Origin: an uncultured Colwellia sp. | GTDB lineage: Bacteria; Pseudomonadota; Gammaproteobacteria; Enterobacterales; Alteromonadaceae | Reading direction: 5' to 3' | DNA: 64,000 bases | NCBI GenBank assembly: GCA_913058395.1 | Contig: CAJXQI010000004.1 | Location: 186,001 to 250,000 of the forward strand | Part shown: one piece after another, positions 30,101 through 37,138 of the stretch | Numbering within the stretch: position 1 is the stretch's first letter | Layout: each line of letters starts with the position of its first letter | The notes under the pieces: generated by a model | Databases searched by the model: none | What the model was told of the DNA's origin: nothing | Seen by the model: only the letters and a program-made list of their open reading frames with translations | Position numbers and translations under genes: made by a program

Positions 30101-30800
30101 AAGTTGCCATTGGCCATTGCTTAAATATGGCGTTATTGATGTTGCAGAGGGAAATTTATCAGCACAAACGAACGGTGAAGAATTGCTAGTTCAGTGGCTA
30201 GAAGAAGTATTGCAAACACCATTTACCGGTAATCATCATTTGTCGTTGGCACTGCTTGAGCAACAAGACACCTTGCGTGAAACTGAATTTTACTACCCAA
30301 TGCAATCGGCAAGTAGCGGGCAGTTAACAAAACTGTTGACCGAACATCGTAATAATTACGCAGAGCCAAATAACGGTGCGAATGCACGGAAAAATCAACG
30401 AGTACATTTACCTTCTTATCAACAGTTAAAAGGTATGATGCATGGTTTTATCGATTTAGTCTTTCAAGCCGATGGTAAGTTTTATGTTTGTGATTACAAG
30501 TCGAGCCATTTGGGTGATCAGTATAGCGACTACAGCCATGATGCAATGCGAGAAAATATTGAGAAGAGTCATTATGACTTACAGTATCTTATTTATTCAT
30601 TAGCACTGCATCGACACCTTAAATATGCCATGGCAGATTACGATCCTAAGCTGCATTTTGGCGGTGTTTATTATTTTTATTTACGTGGCATGAGCGATAA
30701 AGCAGTGCATCGAGATTGTGGCGTTTATTATCGTCAAATTTCACTATTAGAATTACAGCAACTTGATGATATTTTTGCCGGAGAAACTACCAATGCCTGA
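27141..30800 (+). CDS. recB: Exodeoxyribonuclease V subunit beta (RecB)
   Basis: UvrD-like 3'-5' helicase and nuclease subunit of RecBCD, 1219 residues. Walker A is VEASAGTGKT (about 22-31); other motifs are DEFQDTDPQQF (Walker B, near 390), GDPKQAIYGFRGGD (near 415), QHGSKGMEYPVVFVP (near 750) and LYVAVTRA (near 815). The C-terminal nuclease site is intact: D1105 in GFIDLVF and D1118-x-K1120 in CDYKSS, with the spacing of E. coli D1067, D1080 and K1082. It overlaps recC by ATGA and recD by about eight bases. The ptrA gene that separates recC and recB in E. coli is absent. Confidence 0.96.
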   Translation: MSNVMKNLNASSIALQGKHLVEASAGTGKTHNITRIFLRLLLERALPIEQILVMTFTKDATEEIRGRIDDFIRKSLHNWDDLIVADEYFIALSQNLTAKSIGSAEVKARLTQALLYIDEAAIFTIHGFCKRVLNQYAFASGVSFNAQMETDTQDITLEACQDWYRVLALGTNTSVTDETKTSHSDFNLVTEFWPEPNSFISQFSKALNGHNALNVQAPENISVEFKSLVEQAIASLNQHKDMLTVSLIDVKKGADREKRQQELALLLSWLAALSADVEGQHGKMPDAFIDGRRFARSKVKSELVEIFSFVNAVKKQHPALAKHINRAKALLVVRTGIYQIREQIIRKKLQANVLGFDDLISTLNNCLTSETDQALANSIFSQFPVALIDEFQDTDPQQFSILKAIYYHQAQSALYMIGDPKQAIYGFRGGDIFAYLSARDDCDYQWLMDTNWRSSAEMITGYNRLFYGNSLTAAANDVFGYNIPYLPVNASPKAAGKVFADKEFNALQFVHFNVEQESKSGKDKAVKQSYRANMASWCANEIVRLLACPELSIVSGDIALLVRDGTEAANIKQALNDCGLASVFMSNRANLLQSEQTKQLLQVLQGILFLENDRLYTAALASPLMGFNREKLIQLQHDEQQWQQLKISFEKLRNEWQFKGFISMALQLMHQHFHIDVEAHDNSKADRALTNLLHLFELLQSASQRHRQPQELLFWFEQQSQVDNPEVEAELRLESDENLIRIITQHGSKGMEYPVVFVPFATRHKDPLKFGNKNVSLIEFHDKDGVLQHSLDGNEEAKAGMAAETYAEAIRLLYVAVTRAVKRCYILSTAFEHFDKSPLGKTLKWSTETDIPSGLMQLAHDNPNEIAVEVIDNYMGDAEAQLQVAHEVKPDSEPLASVAKFKGKIERDWWLSSFSALSKNLRHDGVSAPDRDNQEASSVSNELDYGNSAIVESRNELRFTLTKGAQTGNLLHDILEHTDFSAPDWQKSCHWPLLKYGVIDVAEGNLSAQTNGEELLVQWLEEVLQTPFTGNHHLSLALLEQQDTLRETEFYYPMQSASSGQLTKLLTEHRNNYAEPNNGANARKNQRVHLPSYQQLKGMMHGFIDLVFQADGKFYVCDYKSSHLGDQYSDYSHDAMRENIEKSHYDLQYLIYSLALHRHLKYAMADYDPKLHFGGVYYFYLRGMSDKAVHRDCGVYYRQISLLELQQLDDIFAGETTNA

Positions 30801-32913
30801 ACTAACCGCTAATACCACAACTGTTGACACTGGCATTAATCATACAGGCATTAATCACGCTGCTATGAATAAAACACAGGTATATTCATCATTTAGCCAT
30901 GCAGCAAAAACCTTAGCGGGTTTAGTTGCTGTCGATTACTTTTTTGCGAAAGAAATCATCCAATGCTTGCCGTTATCTTCGTCAGAAGAGTCAACGTCGT
31001 TAAGCCAACAACAGTGCTTTCATTTGCTTGTTGCGCTTAGTGCTAGCTTGCGTGATGGTCATAGCTGTTTACCGCTAGATGCCGTGGCGAATAAACGCTT
31101 ATTTGTTGACTTAGTTCGCCAACAAATAAGCCAAGCACCTTTTGGTTTAGCAGAGCAAGAATACCCAGCGATTAACAATGGCTTTTTGTTTGAAAGCACC
31201 ATGGTATTAACTGCCTTACTTGAACAATTATCTTTGGGTGAAGGTGCACAACAGCCAATCGTATTTTACAATGGCCGTTTGTATTTACGACGTTATTACC
31301 AGTTTGAACAAGAGCTAAAACAAGCGGTTGCTGCACGTCGAATTATCAAACCAATGTCTGAGCCTCAGGCACAAGAACAAGCAAGCCTGATCAAAAATAT
31401 TATCGCTAAGCTGTTTCCTGATTCCGTTAACAGTGACCCAGATGCAAGCATAACTGAAGACATTGACTGGCAAGCACTTGCAGTCGCTAATGCCATTAAT
31501 AAAGATTTTGCCATTATTGCTGGCGGGCCAGGTACGGGTAAAACCTATACCGTCACTAAATTATTAGCGGCCTTGCTGATGTTGTCGTTAAATACTAAAA
31601 GCGATGAACCAACGCCAAGAATTTCATTAGTCGCGCCAACAGGTAAGGCGGCACAACGTTTGTCCGAATCTATTATTAATGCTGTACAAGGTTTTCGTGG
31701 TGATATTGATGATGATGTTTTAGACCTTATCCCTGAAAGCGCACAAACCCTGCATCGATTACTTGGCGTTATTCCTGAGCAAGTAAATTTCAGTCATCAT
31801 CAAGACAATTTACTGCCTGTAGATATTTTGCTAATTGATGAAGTCTCTATGGTTGATTTACCTATGATGACGCGGATTTTTCGTGCTTTACCTGCCCATA
31901 CCAAAGTTATCTTATTAGGGGATGCCGACCAATTACCATCGGTTGCTGTTGGTAGTGTTTTAGCTGACTTTGCGCCACGTCCTCATCCTGGTTCTAGTGA
32001 TATTAATCATCAATACTTAACGCAGGTTACTGGCTTTGAAAGCCTAGCTAAACAAGCTGAATTTGCAGAGAAAAGTGCTGAGAAAAATTCAGAAAAATGC
32101 CTAAAGCATTACAGTGTGGCTGATTGCGTAACCTTTTTAATGAAAAGCCGACGGTTCGACGGTAAAGGCGGTATAGGTCGAATTGCTAATTATGTTATCA
32201 ACGGGCAATACCGAGAAAGTTGGCAATTACTAAAAGAAAGTAGTGAAGTCACAAGTAACGCGATAGACAGCGAACAGAAGCAATTAACCTTACTAAGTGG
32301 CTCTGTAGAAGCTTGGTTAGCACCGTTAGTTAGCCAGTACTATCAACCACTGAGCGAATGTAAAAATATTGCTGATGCTTTTGCACTATTGGCGAAGTTT
32401 AGAATTTTATCGTCAACGCGCAAAGGCCCACAAGGTGTTGAAAGCTTGAATGCTTTGGTGATAGAAATACTACGAAATAAAAAAGTTATTCCTTACAAAA
32501 ACTTTGCAGCAAGTAGTGACTTGTATCCGACACAACCGATTATGATCAGCGAAAATGATTATCGCTTGGGCGTTTACAATGGTGATATCGGCTTGTTATG
32601 GCGTAATAGCCAAGGCCATTTAATGGCGGTATTTGAAAATGCTTCAGGAGAGTATGATTGGATCATGCCATCGCGTTTACCTAAATTTGAAACCGTCTAT
32701 GCGATGACGATACATAAAACCCAAGGCAGCGAGTTTAATCACGTTGCCATGGTACTCCCTGAGCAAAAAGACAATAAACTATTGTCTCGTGAATTATTAT
32801 ATACTGGCATCACCCGAGCCAAGTCAAAGCTAAGTATCGCAAGCGCTGAAGGTATTTGGCAAAGTGGTGTTAGCCAGCAGGTGATACGCTATTCAGGGCT
32901 CGCCTTAGACTAA
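30793..32913 (+). CDS. recD: Exodeoxyribonuclease V subunit alpha (RecD)
   Basis: 5'-3' helicase subunit of RecBCD, 706 residues from the ATG at 30793. That start is preferred to upstream TTG/ATG codons (30763, 30766) because GGAG (30780-30783) lies 9 nt before it; it overlaps the recB stop. Motifs: Walker A AGGPGTGKTYTVTKL (near 242), APTGKAAQRLSESI, DEVSMVDLPMM (near 355), LLGDADQLPSVAVGSVLAD (near 375), MTIHKTQGSEF (near 637) and LYTGITRAK (near 665). It is longer than E. coli RecD (608) because of inserts around 395-430 and 480-500. It completes the operon. Confidence 0.95.
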   Translation: MPELTANTTTVDTGINHTGINHAAMNKTQVYSSFSHAAKTLAGLVAVDYFFAKEIIQCLPLSSSEESTSLSQQQCFHLLVALSASLRDGHSCLPLDAVANKRLFVDLVRQQISQAPFGLAEQEYPAINNGFLFESTMVLTALLEQLSLGEGAQQPIVFYNGRLYLRRYYQFEQELKQAVAARRIIKPMSEPQAQEQASLIKNIIAKLFPDSVNSDPDASITEDIDWQALAVANAINKDFAIIAGGPGTGKTYTVTKLLAALLMLSLNTKSDEPTPRISLVAPTGKAAQRLSESIINAVQGFRGDIDDDVLDLIPESAQTLHRLLGVIPEQVNFSHHQDNLLPVDILLIDEVSMVDLPMMTRIFRALPAHTKVILLGDADQLPSVAVGSVLADFAPRPHPGSSDINHQYLTQVTGFESLAKQAEFAEKSAEKNSEKCLKHYSVADCVTFLMKSRRFDGKGGIGRIANYVINGQYRESWQLLKESSEVTSNAIDSEQKQLTLLSGSVEAWLAPLVSQYYQPLSECKNIADAFALLAKFRILSSTRKGPQGVESLNALVIEILRNKKVIPYKNFAASSDLYPTQPIMISENDYRLGVYNGDIGLLWRNSQGHLMAVFENASGEYDWIMPSRLPKFETVYAMTIHKTQGSEFNHVAMVLPEQKDNKLLSRELLYTGITRAKSKLSIASAEGIWQSGVSQQVIRYSGLALD

Positions 32914-32982
32914 GCACAGAAACATTATCGTCGTAAATAATAAGTAATTTTTTAGCAGTAATTAAGAGAATTTAGCATAATC

Positions 32983-33555
32983 ATGATTTTAAAAGACATT
33001 GAAAAAGCCATTTACCGTAAACGCCTTAATATCGTTATTGTAAGTTTTATCGCCAGTTTATTAGTTTTATCGCTAGCTTATGGGCAAGGATTAATCGCTT
33101 TGTTTGCTGACAGCGTTAATATGCCCGTACCAGTAGCACCTGTAAGCGAAGCTGCTGTTGAGTTATCGCCTGCAGCAGCACCAGAAAATAACTTTAAACT
33201 TAACTTTTTCGGCGTATTAATGGCATTGTTAACGTGTGTATTTGCTTTACATCGCTTAAAAACTAGCGAGTTTTTTACTGAGGTTTATTATGTTTGGCAA
33301 GTAAAGCAACAACAAAATTATATCTACCGTAAATTGAAAAAAATCAAAGCGGCTGCTAAAAATGATGATGTTGATGCATTAATTATTTTGAATTTTTACT
33401 ATGCGAGTTTAAAACAAATCTACGTTTTAGATGACAATACCTTAACAATGTCTAAGCTCAATAAAGATATAGCTGAATTAGATGCGCAAATTCAAAGCAA
33501 ACAATTAACTATTTCAACTGAACAATATCAACAAGCAATGTTGGCTGCCTACTAA
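32983..33555 (+). CDS. DUF3087 family membrane protein
   Basis: A 190-residue protein with two membrane helices (about 17-40 and 75-92) flanking a Pro/Ala-rich periplasmic loop, then a basic helical cytoplasmic domain (KQQQNYIYRKLKKIKAAAKNDD and LNFYYASLKQIYVLDDNTLTMSKLNKDI). The pattern matches DUF3087, a gammaproteobacterial family of unknown function. It begins 69 bp after recD on the same strand; whether it shares that transcript is unclear. Confidence 0.75.
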   Translation: MILKDIEKAIYRKRLNIVIVSFIASLLVLSLAYGQGLIALFADSVNMPVPVAPVSEAAVELSPAAAPENNFKLNFFGVLMALLTCVFALHRLKTSEFFTEVYYVWQVKQQQNYIYRKLKKIKAAAKNDDVDALIILNFYYASLKQIYVLDDNTLTMSKLNKDIAELDAQIQSKQLTISTEQYQQAMLAAY

Positions 33556-33652
33556 CTTTATTAGTGAGATGATTTATTAGCAAAAATGCTTCATTAATTT
33601 GTCGGTGTTAGTATGCTTTACATTACTAAATGCAAAAAATAAGGAATATGCA

Positions 33653-34039
33653 ATGATAGGTTACGTTACTTTAGGTACCAATGATTTAGACAGAGCTGTA
33701 GCATTTTATGATGAATTATTTGCCACAATAGGTGCAGGTCGTTTTTTTGAAACTGAGCAATTTGTTGCGTGGTCAAAAGGGCCAGATCAAGCTGGTATCT
33801 CTGTTACCAAACCTGCCGATGGCCAACCAGCTACCGTAGGGAATGGCGTTATGGTTGCTATCCAAATGAATTCTACTGATGAAGTTGATGCCTTTTACCA
33901 AAAAGCACTTGAGCTTGGCGCTACCTGTGAAGGTTCAGCAGGACCGCGTGGTGAAATGACAGGTTTTTATGCGGGCTACTTCAGAGACTTAGACGGCAAT
34001 AAACTTAATGCGTTTTATTTAGACATGCCAGGTGCTTAA
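33653..34039 (+). CDS. Glyoxalase/VOC superfamily protein
   Basis: A 128-residue protein of the vicinal oxygen chelate fold: MIGYVTLGTNDLDRAVAFYDELFATIGAGRF at the start, a central MVAIQMNSTDEVDAFYQKALELGATCEGSAGPRG, and a C-terminal YAGYFRDLDGNKLNAFYLD. VOC proteins include glyoxalases, dioxygenases and resistance proteins; the reaction here cannot be assigned. The ATG at 33653 is chosen because AAGGAA (33641-33646) is correctly placed, giving a standard VOC length; upstream TTG at 33599 would add unconserved residues. Confidence 0.88.
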   Translation: MIGYVTLGTNDLDRAVAFYDELFATIGAGRFFETEQFVAWSKGPDQAGISVTKPADGQPATVGNGVMVAIQMNSTDEVDAFYQKALELGATCEGSAGPRGEMTGFYAGYFRDLDGNKLNAFYLDMPGA

Positions 34040-34194
34040 CGTTAGTATCACTGGTATAACTTGAGTGTAATTTGTTAGCTATCAAGCTCAGCTATAATTC
34101 ATCTTGATTAGCCTTGAACTTGTGCTTTAAAGCGTAATGATGAAGTTAATTCTCAAAGCTAATATCTAAAATAATAAAGGAAAAGATACCGCGA

Positions 34195-34455
34195 ATGAAG
34201 AAGTTAAAAAACGAAAGTGAATTATTGAAAAAAGCCATTGTTATTGGTGAAAATTATGCAAAAAATCGCGGTTATAAAGGCTTTTCAGCTACCAATGCAG
34301 CGAAAGAGAAAATAGAAGCCTTATATCGTTTACTGGTAAATGATAAACTTATTCAGCCTTTACCAAAAGACGGTGAAGACTTAGCAAGCATGAAGCACAA
34401 ATTAGCTTTATGGATTGCAAAACAATTACCTGCTGATCATCCTTTACTTAAATAA
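34195..34455 (+). CDS. Small DUF5062-like protein
   Basis: An 86-residue soluble protein, mostly helical and basic: an NESELLKKAIVIGENYAKNRGYKGF start and an HKLALWIAKQLPADHPLLK end. It resembles DUF5062, a small conserved protein of Vibrio- and Shewanella-like bacteria with no known function; the family name is given from memory of the pattern and is tentative. AAAGGAAAAG lies upstream of the ATG. Confidence 0.75.
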   Translation: MKKLKNESELLKKAIVIGENYAKNRGYKGFSATNAAKEKIEALYRLLVNDKLIQPLPKDGEDLASMKHKLALWIAKQLPADHPLLK

Positions 34456-34490
34456 GCTAAATAATTTCGATAGGTCAGTATTGGTTATTA

Positions 34491-34525
34491 TACCAATTGA
34501 ATCGGCGTAATAAGCCGATTCAATT
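34491..34525. repeat. Intergenic palindrome starting TATACCAATTGA
   Basis: A perfect 12-bp inverted repeat (AATTGAATCGGC at 34495-34506 with GCCGATTCAATT at 34514-34525, 7-nt loop) lies between two small genes. It could end transcription in both directions, although no T-run is present. Its TATACCAATTGAAT start resembles dispersed repeats I associate with Alteromonadales genomes; a second relative lies near 52285. Confidence 0.6.
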
Positions 34526-34608
34526 TCCCAATTTGTAATAGCTAAATACAAGTAAGCTAAACACAAATTAAGTTAAATACATGCAAACAAAAGAAGCAAA
34601 CCTGTTCT

Positions 34609-34836
34609 ATGAATCGTAAAAAGAAAATCAATCAAGTCTTAAAAGCCAAGGTTAAAAAGATGAATGCTAAACAGCAGAAGTCTAATAAGCCTAAATATGT
34701 CTCTAAGGCTGAACGCGCTGCTATTGCAGCGAAAGAAGCTCAAGAAAACGCAACAGAGTCGAATGAAACTAGGTCGAACGAAGCCGAATCGAGCACAGCA
34801 GAAGCCAGTTCTGAAGCTACTTCAGTAGAAAGCTAA
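34609..34836 (+). CDS. DUF2986 small basic protein
   Basis: A 75-residue protein whose first half is strongly basic (MNRKKKINQVLKAKVKKMNAK, KPKYVSKAERAAIAAKE), the hallmark of DUF2986, and whose second half is an acidic Ser/Glu/Ala tail. Its function is unknown; the charge pattern suggests nucleic-acid binding. It is typical of Vibrio, Shewanella and Colwellia relatives. Confidence 0.8.
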   Translation: MNRKKKINQVLKAKVKKMNAKQQKSNKPKYVSKAERAAIAAKEAQENATESNETRSNEAESSTAEASSEATSVES

Positions 34837-34896
34837 AAGCCACCGTAGTAACGCTAAAAACTTCTATGGTAGTGAAAATACAAGTAGGGCGGTTTT

Positions 34897-35424
34897 ATGA
34901 AAATTGATAACAATCAAGTAAAGAAAATCGTCATATTTGGCAACTCGGCATCAGGTAAATCTAGCCTAGCCAAAAAATTTGCTTCAACACAGCAACTAGC
35001 TCATCTAGACTTAGACACTTTGGCTTGGCTTCCGCCGTCAGCATCGAAGTCAGCCCCGACATCACCACAGCGTCAAAGCATTGCTGTATCTGTTACCGAA
35101 ATTGATGCCTTTATTAGTCAGCATCAAAACTGGGTGATAGAAGGTTGCTACAGTGATTTGTTAGCGCATACGCTAGTCGAATGTAGCGAAGTTGTTTTTA
35201 TGAATCTGCCAATTACACTTTGTATTGAGAACGCAAGAAATCGCCCGTGGGAGTCTCATAAGTATGAAAGCAAAGCTGCGCAAGATGCTAATTTAACTAT
35301 GTTAATAGATTGGATTGCACAATATGATCAGCGCACTGATACCTTTTCAAAGTCAACACATCAAAAATTATTTGATGAATTCACCGGTAAGAAAACACAA
35401 GTTAAAAACAACCAACAGTTGTAA
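34897..35424 (+). CDS. P-loop adenylate kinase/topology-modulation-like protein
   Basis: A 175-residue small nucleoside-kinase-like ATPase: Walker A GNSASGKSS (about 15-23) after a KKIVIFGN strand, LDLDTLAWLP in the substrate region, NWVIEGCYSDLL (about 85-97), and a lid-like RNRPWESHKY segment. It matches proteins often annotated as AAA-family ATPase, shikimate-kinase-like or topology modulation protein. The substrate is unknown. It is monocistronic in appearance, with AGGGCGG upstream of the ATG. Confidence 0.8.
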   Translation: MKIDNNQVKKIVIFGNSASGKSSLAKKFASTQQLAHLDLDTLAWLPPSASKSAPTSPQRQSIAVSVTEIDAFISQHQNWVIEGCYSDLLAHTLVECSEVVFMNLPITLCIENARNRPWESHKYESKAAQDANLTMLIDWIAQYDQRTDTFSKSTHQKLFDEFTGKKTQVKNNQQL

Positions 35425-35581
35425 TTTACTGTCCTTAATTAAGTCACACTTTACTCTTTCAGACCTACACTTTATTCCCACATGATAACTAACTGTTAGC
35501 TAATTACAGCGACTTTCAGTGTGCCACCATTAAGAATTTAGCTGAATGCAGAATTTTCGACGCTATGTTCACTGACATTGC

Positions 35582-35610
35582 TTGATACTATTAATGTTAC
35601 GATGTAACAT
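35582..35610 (+). promoter_or_regulatory. Promoter of the MerC-like gene with overlapping Zur-type box
   Basis: A perfect spaced palindrome ATGTTAC-GAT-GTAACAT at 35594-35610 resembles the gammaproteobacterial Zur consensus (ATGTTATA-n-TATAACAT; 13 of 16 arm bases by eye). A sigma70-like promoter can be drawn through it: TTGATA at 35582-35587, 17-nt spacer, TAACAT at 35605-35610. Repressor binding would therefore cover the -10 element. Confidence 0.7.
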
Positions 35611-35641
35611 ATCATTTTTAATTGGGCGTAAATGAATAAAA

Positions 35642-36010
35642 ATGAAAAATAAAAAAGATCTTCTAGGAATTGCCTGCTCTGGGCTTTGCATGGTTCATTG
35701 CTTAGCCTTACCCATTTTTGCTGCTGTAGGTATTTCATCAACAGGGCTTATCTACCTTTTTAGTGAATCCACACACTTTTGGTTAAATATTTTAATGATA
35801 TCTATCGCTGTATGGGTATTCCCTAGTGGCTGGCGAGTTCATAAATCTGTAATACCAAGCTTGCTGGCACTTGCAGGGGTTGGGCTAATGATTATGGCGA
35901 CGAAAGTACCAGAAAATGATGAGTTTTATTGGGTAATGACGTCAGGTGTCAGCTTTATTATTGGCCACTTGATCAATCGACATTTACTCCTTATTAAGAA
36001 TATTTCATGA
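35642..36010 (+). CDS. MerC-domain membrane protein, probably zinc-regulated
   Basis: A 122-residue inner-membrane protein with four helices (about 10-35, 44-62, 68-86, 92-115). The first carries C12-x3-C16-x2-H19-C20 (ACSGLCMVHCLALP), the metal-thiol motif of the MerC family. MerC proteins move Hg(II) in mer operons, but no mer genes are here; a Zur-type box overlapping the promoter and a Zur-family gene downstream point to zinc. The ATG at 35642 has a poor ribosome site. A six-codon reading frame starting at 35632 (ATGAATAAAAATGAAAAATAA split across the start) overlaps it and may couple initiation. Confidence 0.8.
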   Translation: MKNKKDLLGIACSGLCMVHCLALPIFAAVGISSTGLIYLFSESTHFWLNILMISIAVWVFPSGWRVHKSVIPSLLALAGVGLMIMATKVPENDEFYWVMTSGVSFIIGHLINRHLLLIKNIS

Positions 36011-36504
36011 CATTTACGCAGGAAAGCTCGGGTAACTTCAATAATTTTATGCTTGTCGAGTGTAGGCGTACCTAAGTTATTAGACGTTTTAAGCACAGTA
36101 TAAATACTGTGCTTAACTAATGGTGGGTAATCAAGAAAGCAAACTTAATCGAAATATAGACACTCAGTAAAATGAATAGTGGCAGAGTTTTCGGCCAATA
36201 AATAAGATTTACTGATTGAAGTGTAACGATCTAAAAATACCAGCATAGCTAATCCCCAACCTTTCTTGCCTTGTATCATTAATCGCGAAGTTTTTATCGA
36301 ATATCTATCTAATTAACATCTAACAATACCGAACTTAAGTTTAAAAAAGAAGAACTGTACAAACAGCAATGATATGATATATCAGCAAGATGAATTAGAT
36401 GATTATCAAACTACTAGCGCAAGGTTAAACCTTCAGGGGCTATAAAATAGTAAGTAAAGTCTTAAACAGTTTGATAAGCAGAACAGGGTATTGGAGATAG
36501 TGCG
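36011..36504. other. Intergenic gap with a hairpin and a Zur-like palindrome
   Basis: This 494-bp gap separates merC-like and zur. It holds a perfect 12-bp hairpin with a 4-nt loop at 36089-36116 (TTAAGCACAGTA/TACTGTGCTTAA), probably ending the merC-like transcript although no T-run follows, and a Zur-type palindrome at 36369-36385. I find no credible coding sequence or RNA gene in the rest. Confidence 0.55.
36369..36385. promoter_or_regulatory. Zur-like palindrome upstream of zur
   Basis: ATGATAT-GAT-ATATCAG carries the same GAT centre as the two other boxes in this locus and matches about 13 of 16 arm positions of the ATGTTATA-n-TATAACAT consensus by eye. It lies 120 bp before the zur start, so it could serve autoregulation if the transcription start is nearby. 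Confidence 0.5.
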
Positions 36505-36960
36505 ATGAAAGAACAACAATTAAATAAAATATTGGGTAAAGCACAAGACATTTGTAATCATTCCGGTGGGCGCTTAACAAGTAAGCGTAAAGGAATTTTA
36601 GAGTTAATGTTACTTTCCAATGTTCCTTTGTCAGCTTATGAAGTAACTGATAAGTATAATAAAAGCACTGGTTCTTCTATGGCAGCAATGTCAGTTTACC
36701 GGATACTCGATTTTCTAGAAACTGAACAATTAGTACATAAACTCAGCTCAACCAATAAGTATGTTGCTTGCTCACATATTGCTTGTAGTCATACTCATGA
36801 AATACCACAATTTCTTATTTGTGGAAAATGCCAAAGTGTTAAAGAAATTGCCATCGCTAAACGCATTGCTGATGAATTAGAACAGGAAGTCGCTAACGCA
36901 GGTTATAAGCTGGTTAATTCACAATTAGAATTACAATGTATATGCGAGAAGTGTTCATAA
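36505..36960 (+). CDS. zur: Zur-type zinc-responsive repressor (Fur family)
   Basis: A 151-residue Fur-family regulator closer to Zur than to Fur. The winged helix reads GGRLTSKRKGILELML..SAYEVTD and SVYRILDFLETEQLVHKLSSTNKYVAC, like E. coli Zur's VYRALDFL and VHKVESTNSYVLC. The structural zinc site has C106-x2-C109 (ICGKC) and C147-x2-C150 (CEKC); candidate sensing ligands are C89, H91, C94, H96, H98 and E114. When zinc-loaded it should repress zinc-acquisition genes. Palindromes of Zur type occur before this gene, the MerC-like gene and the TonB receptor, all within 4.2 kb. AGGGTATTGGAG precedes the start. Confidence 0.85.
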   Translation: MKEQQLNKILGKAQDICNHSGGRLTSKRKGILELMLLSNVPLSAYEVTDKYNKSTGSSMAAMSVYRILDFLETEQLVHKLSSTNKYVACSHIACSHTHEIPQFLICGKCQSVKEIAIAKRIADELEQEVANAGYKLVNSQLELQCICEKCS

Positions 36961-37138
36961 ATGTAGCGTTAATAAGTATTAACTCCATTCAACAAACAAA
37001 CCTGATATAACTAACTGCTCAAGGTTAATTTATAATGCGCAAGTAACCACCTTGAGTAATACCTTAGGTTGATCTGTTCAAGAATATATTTCAAAAACTC
37101 AACAGATTTGCGCTCTACTAATTTTAATATTTCATCTG

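Noticed and set aside
35642-36010. Mercury resistance operon
   Set aside because: Only the MerC-like protein is present; no merR, merT, merP or merA, and the promoter carries a Zur-type box.
37018-37056. Imperfect inverted repeat CTCAAGGT/ACCTTGAG between zur and the acyltransferase
   Set aside because: Eight bases with a 23-nt loop and no T-run; too weak to list as a terminator.
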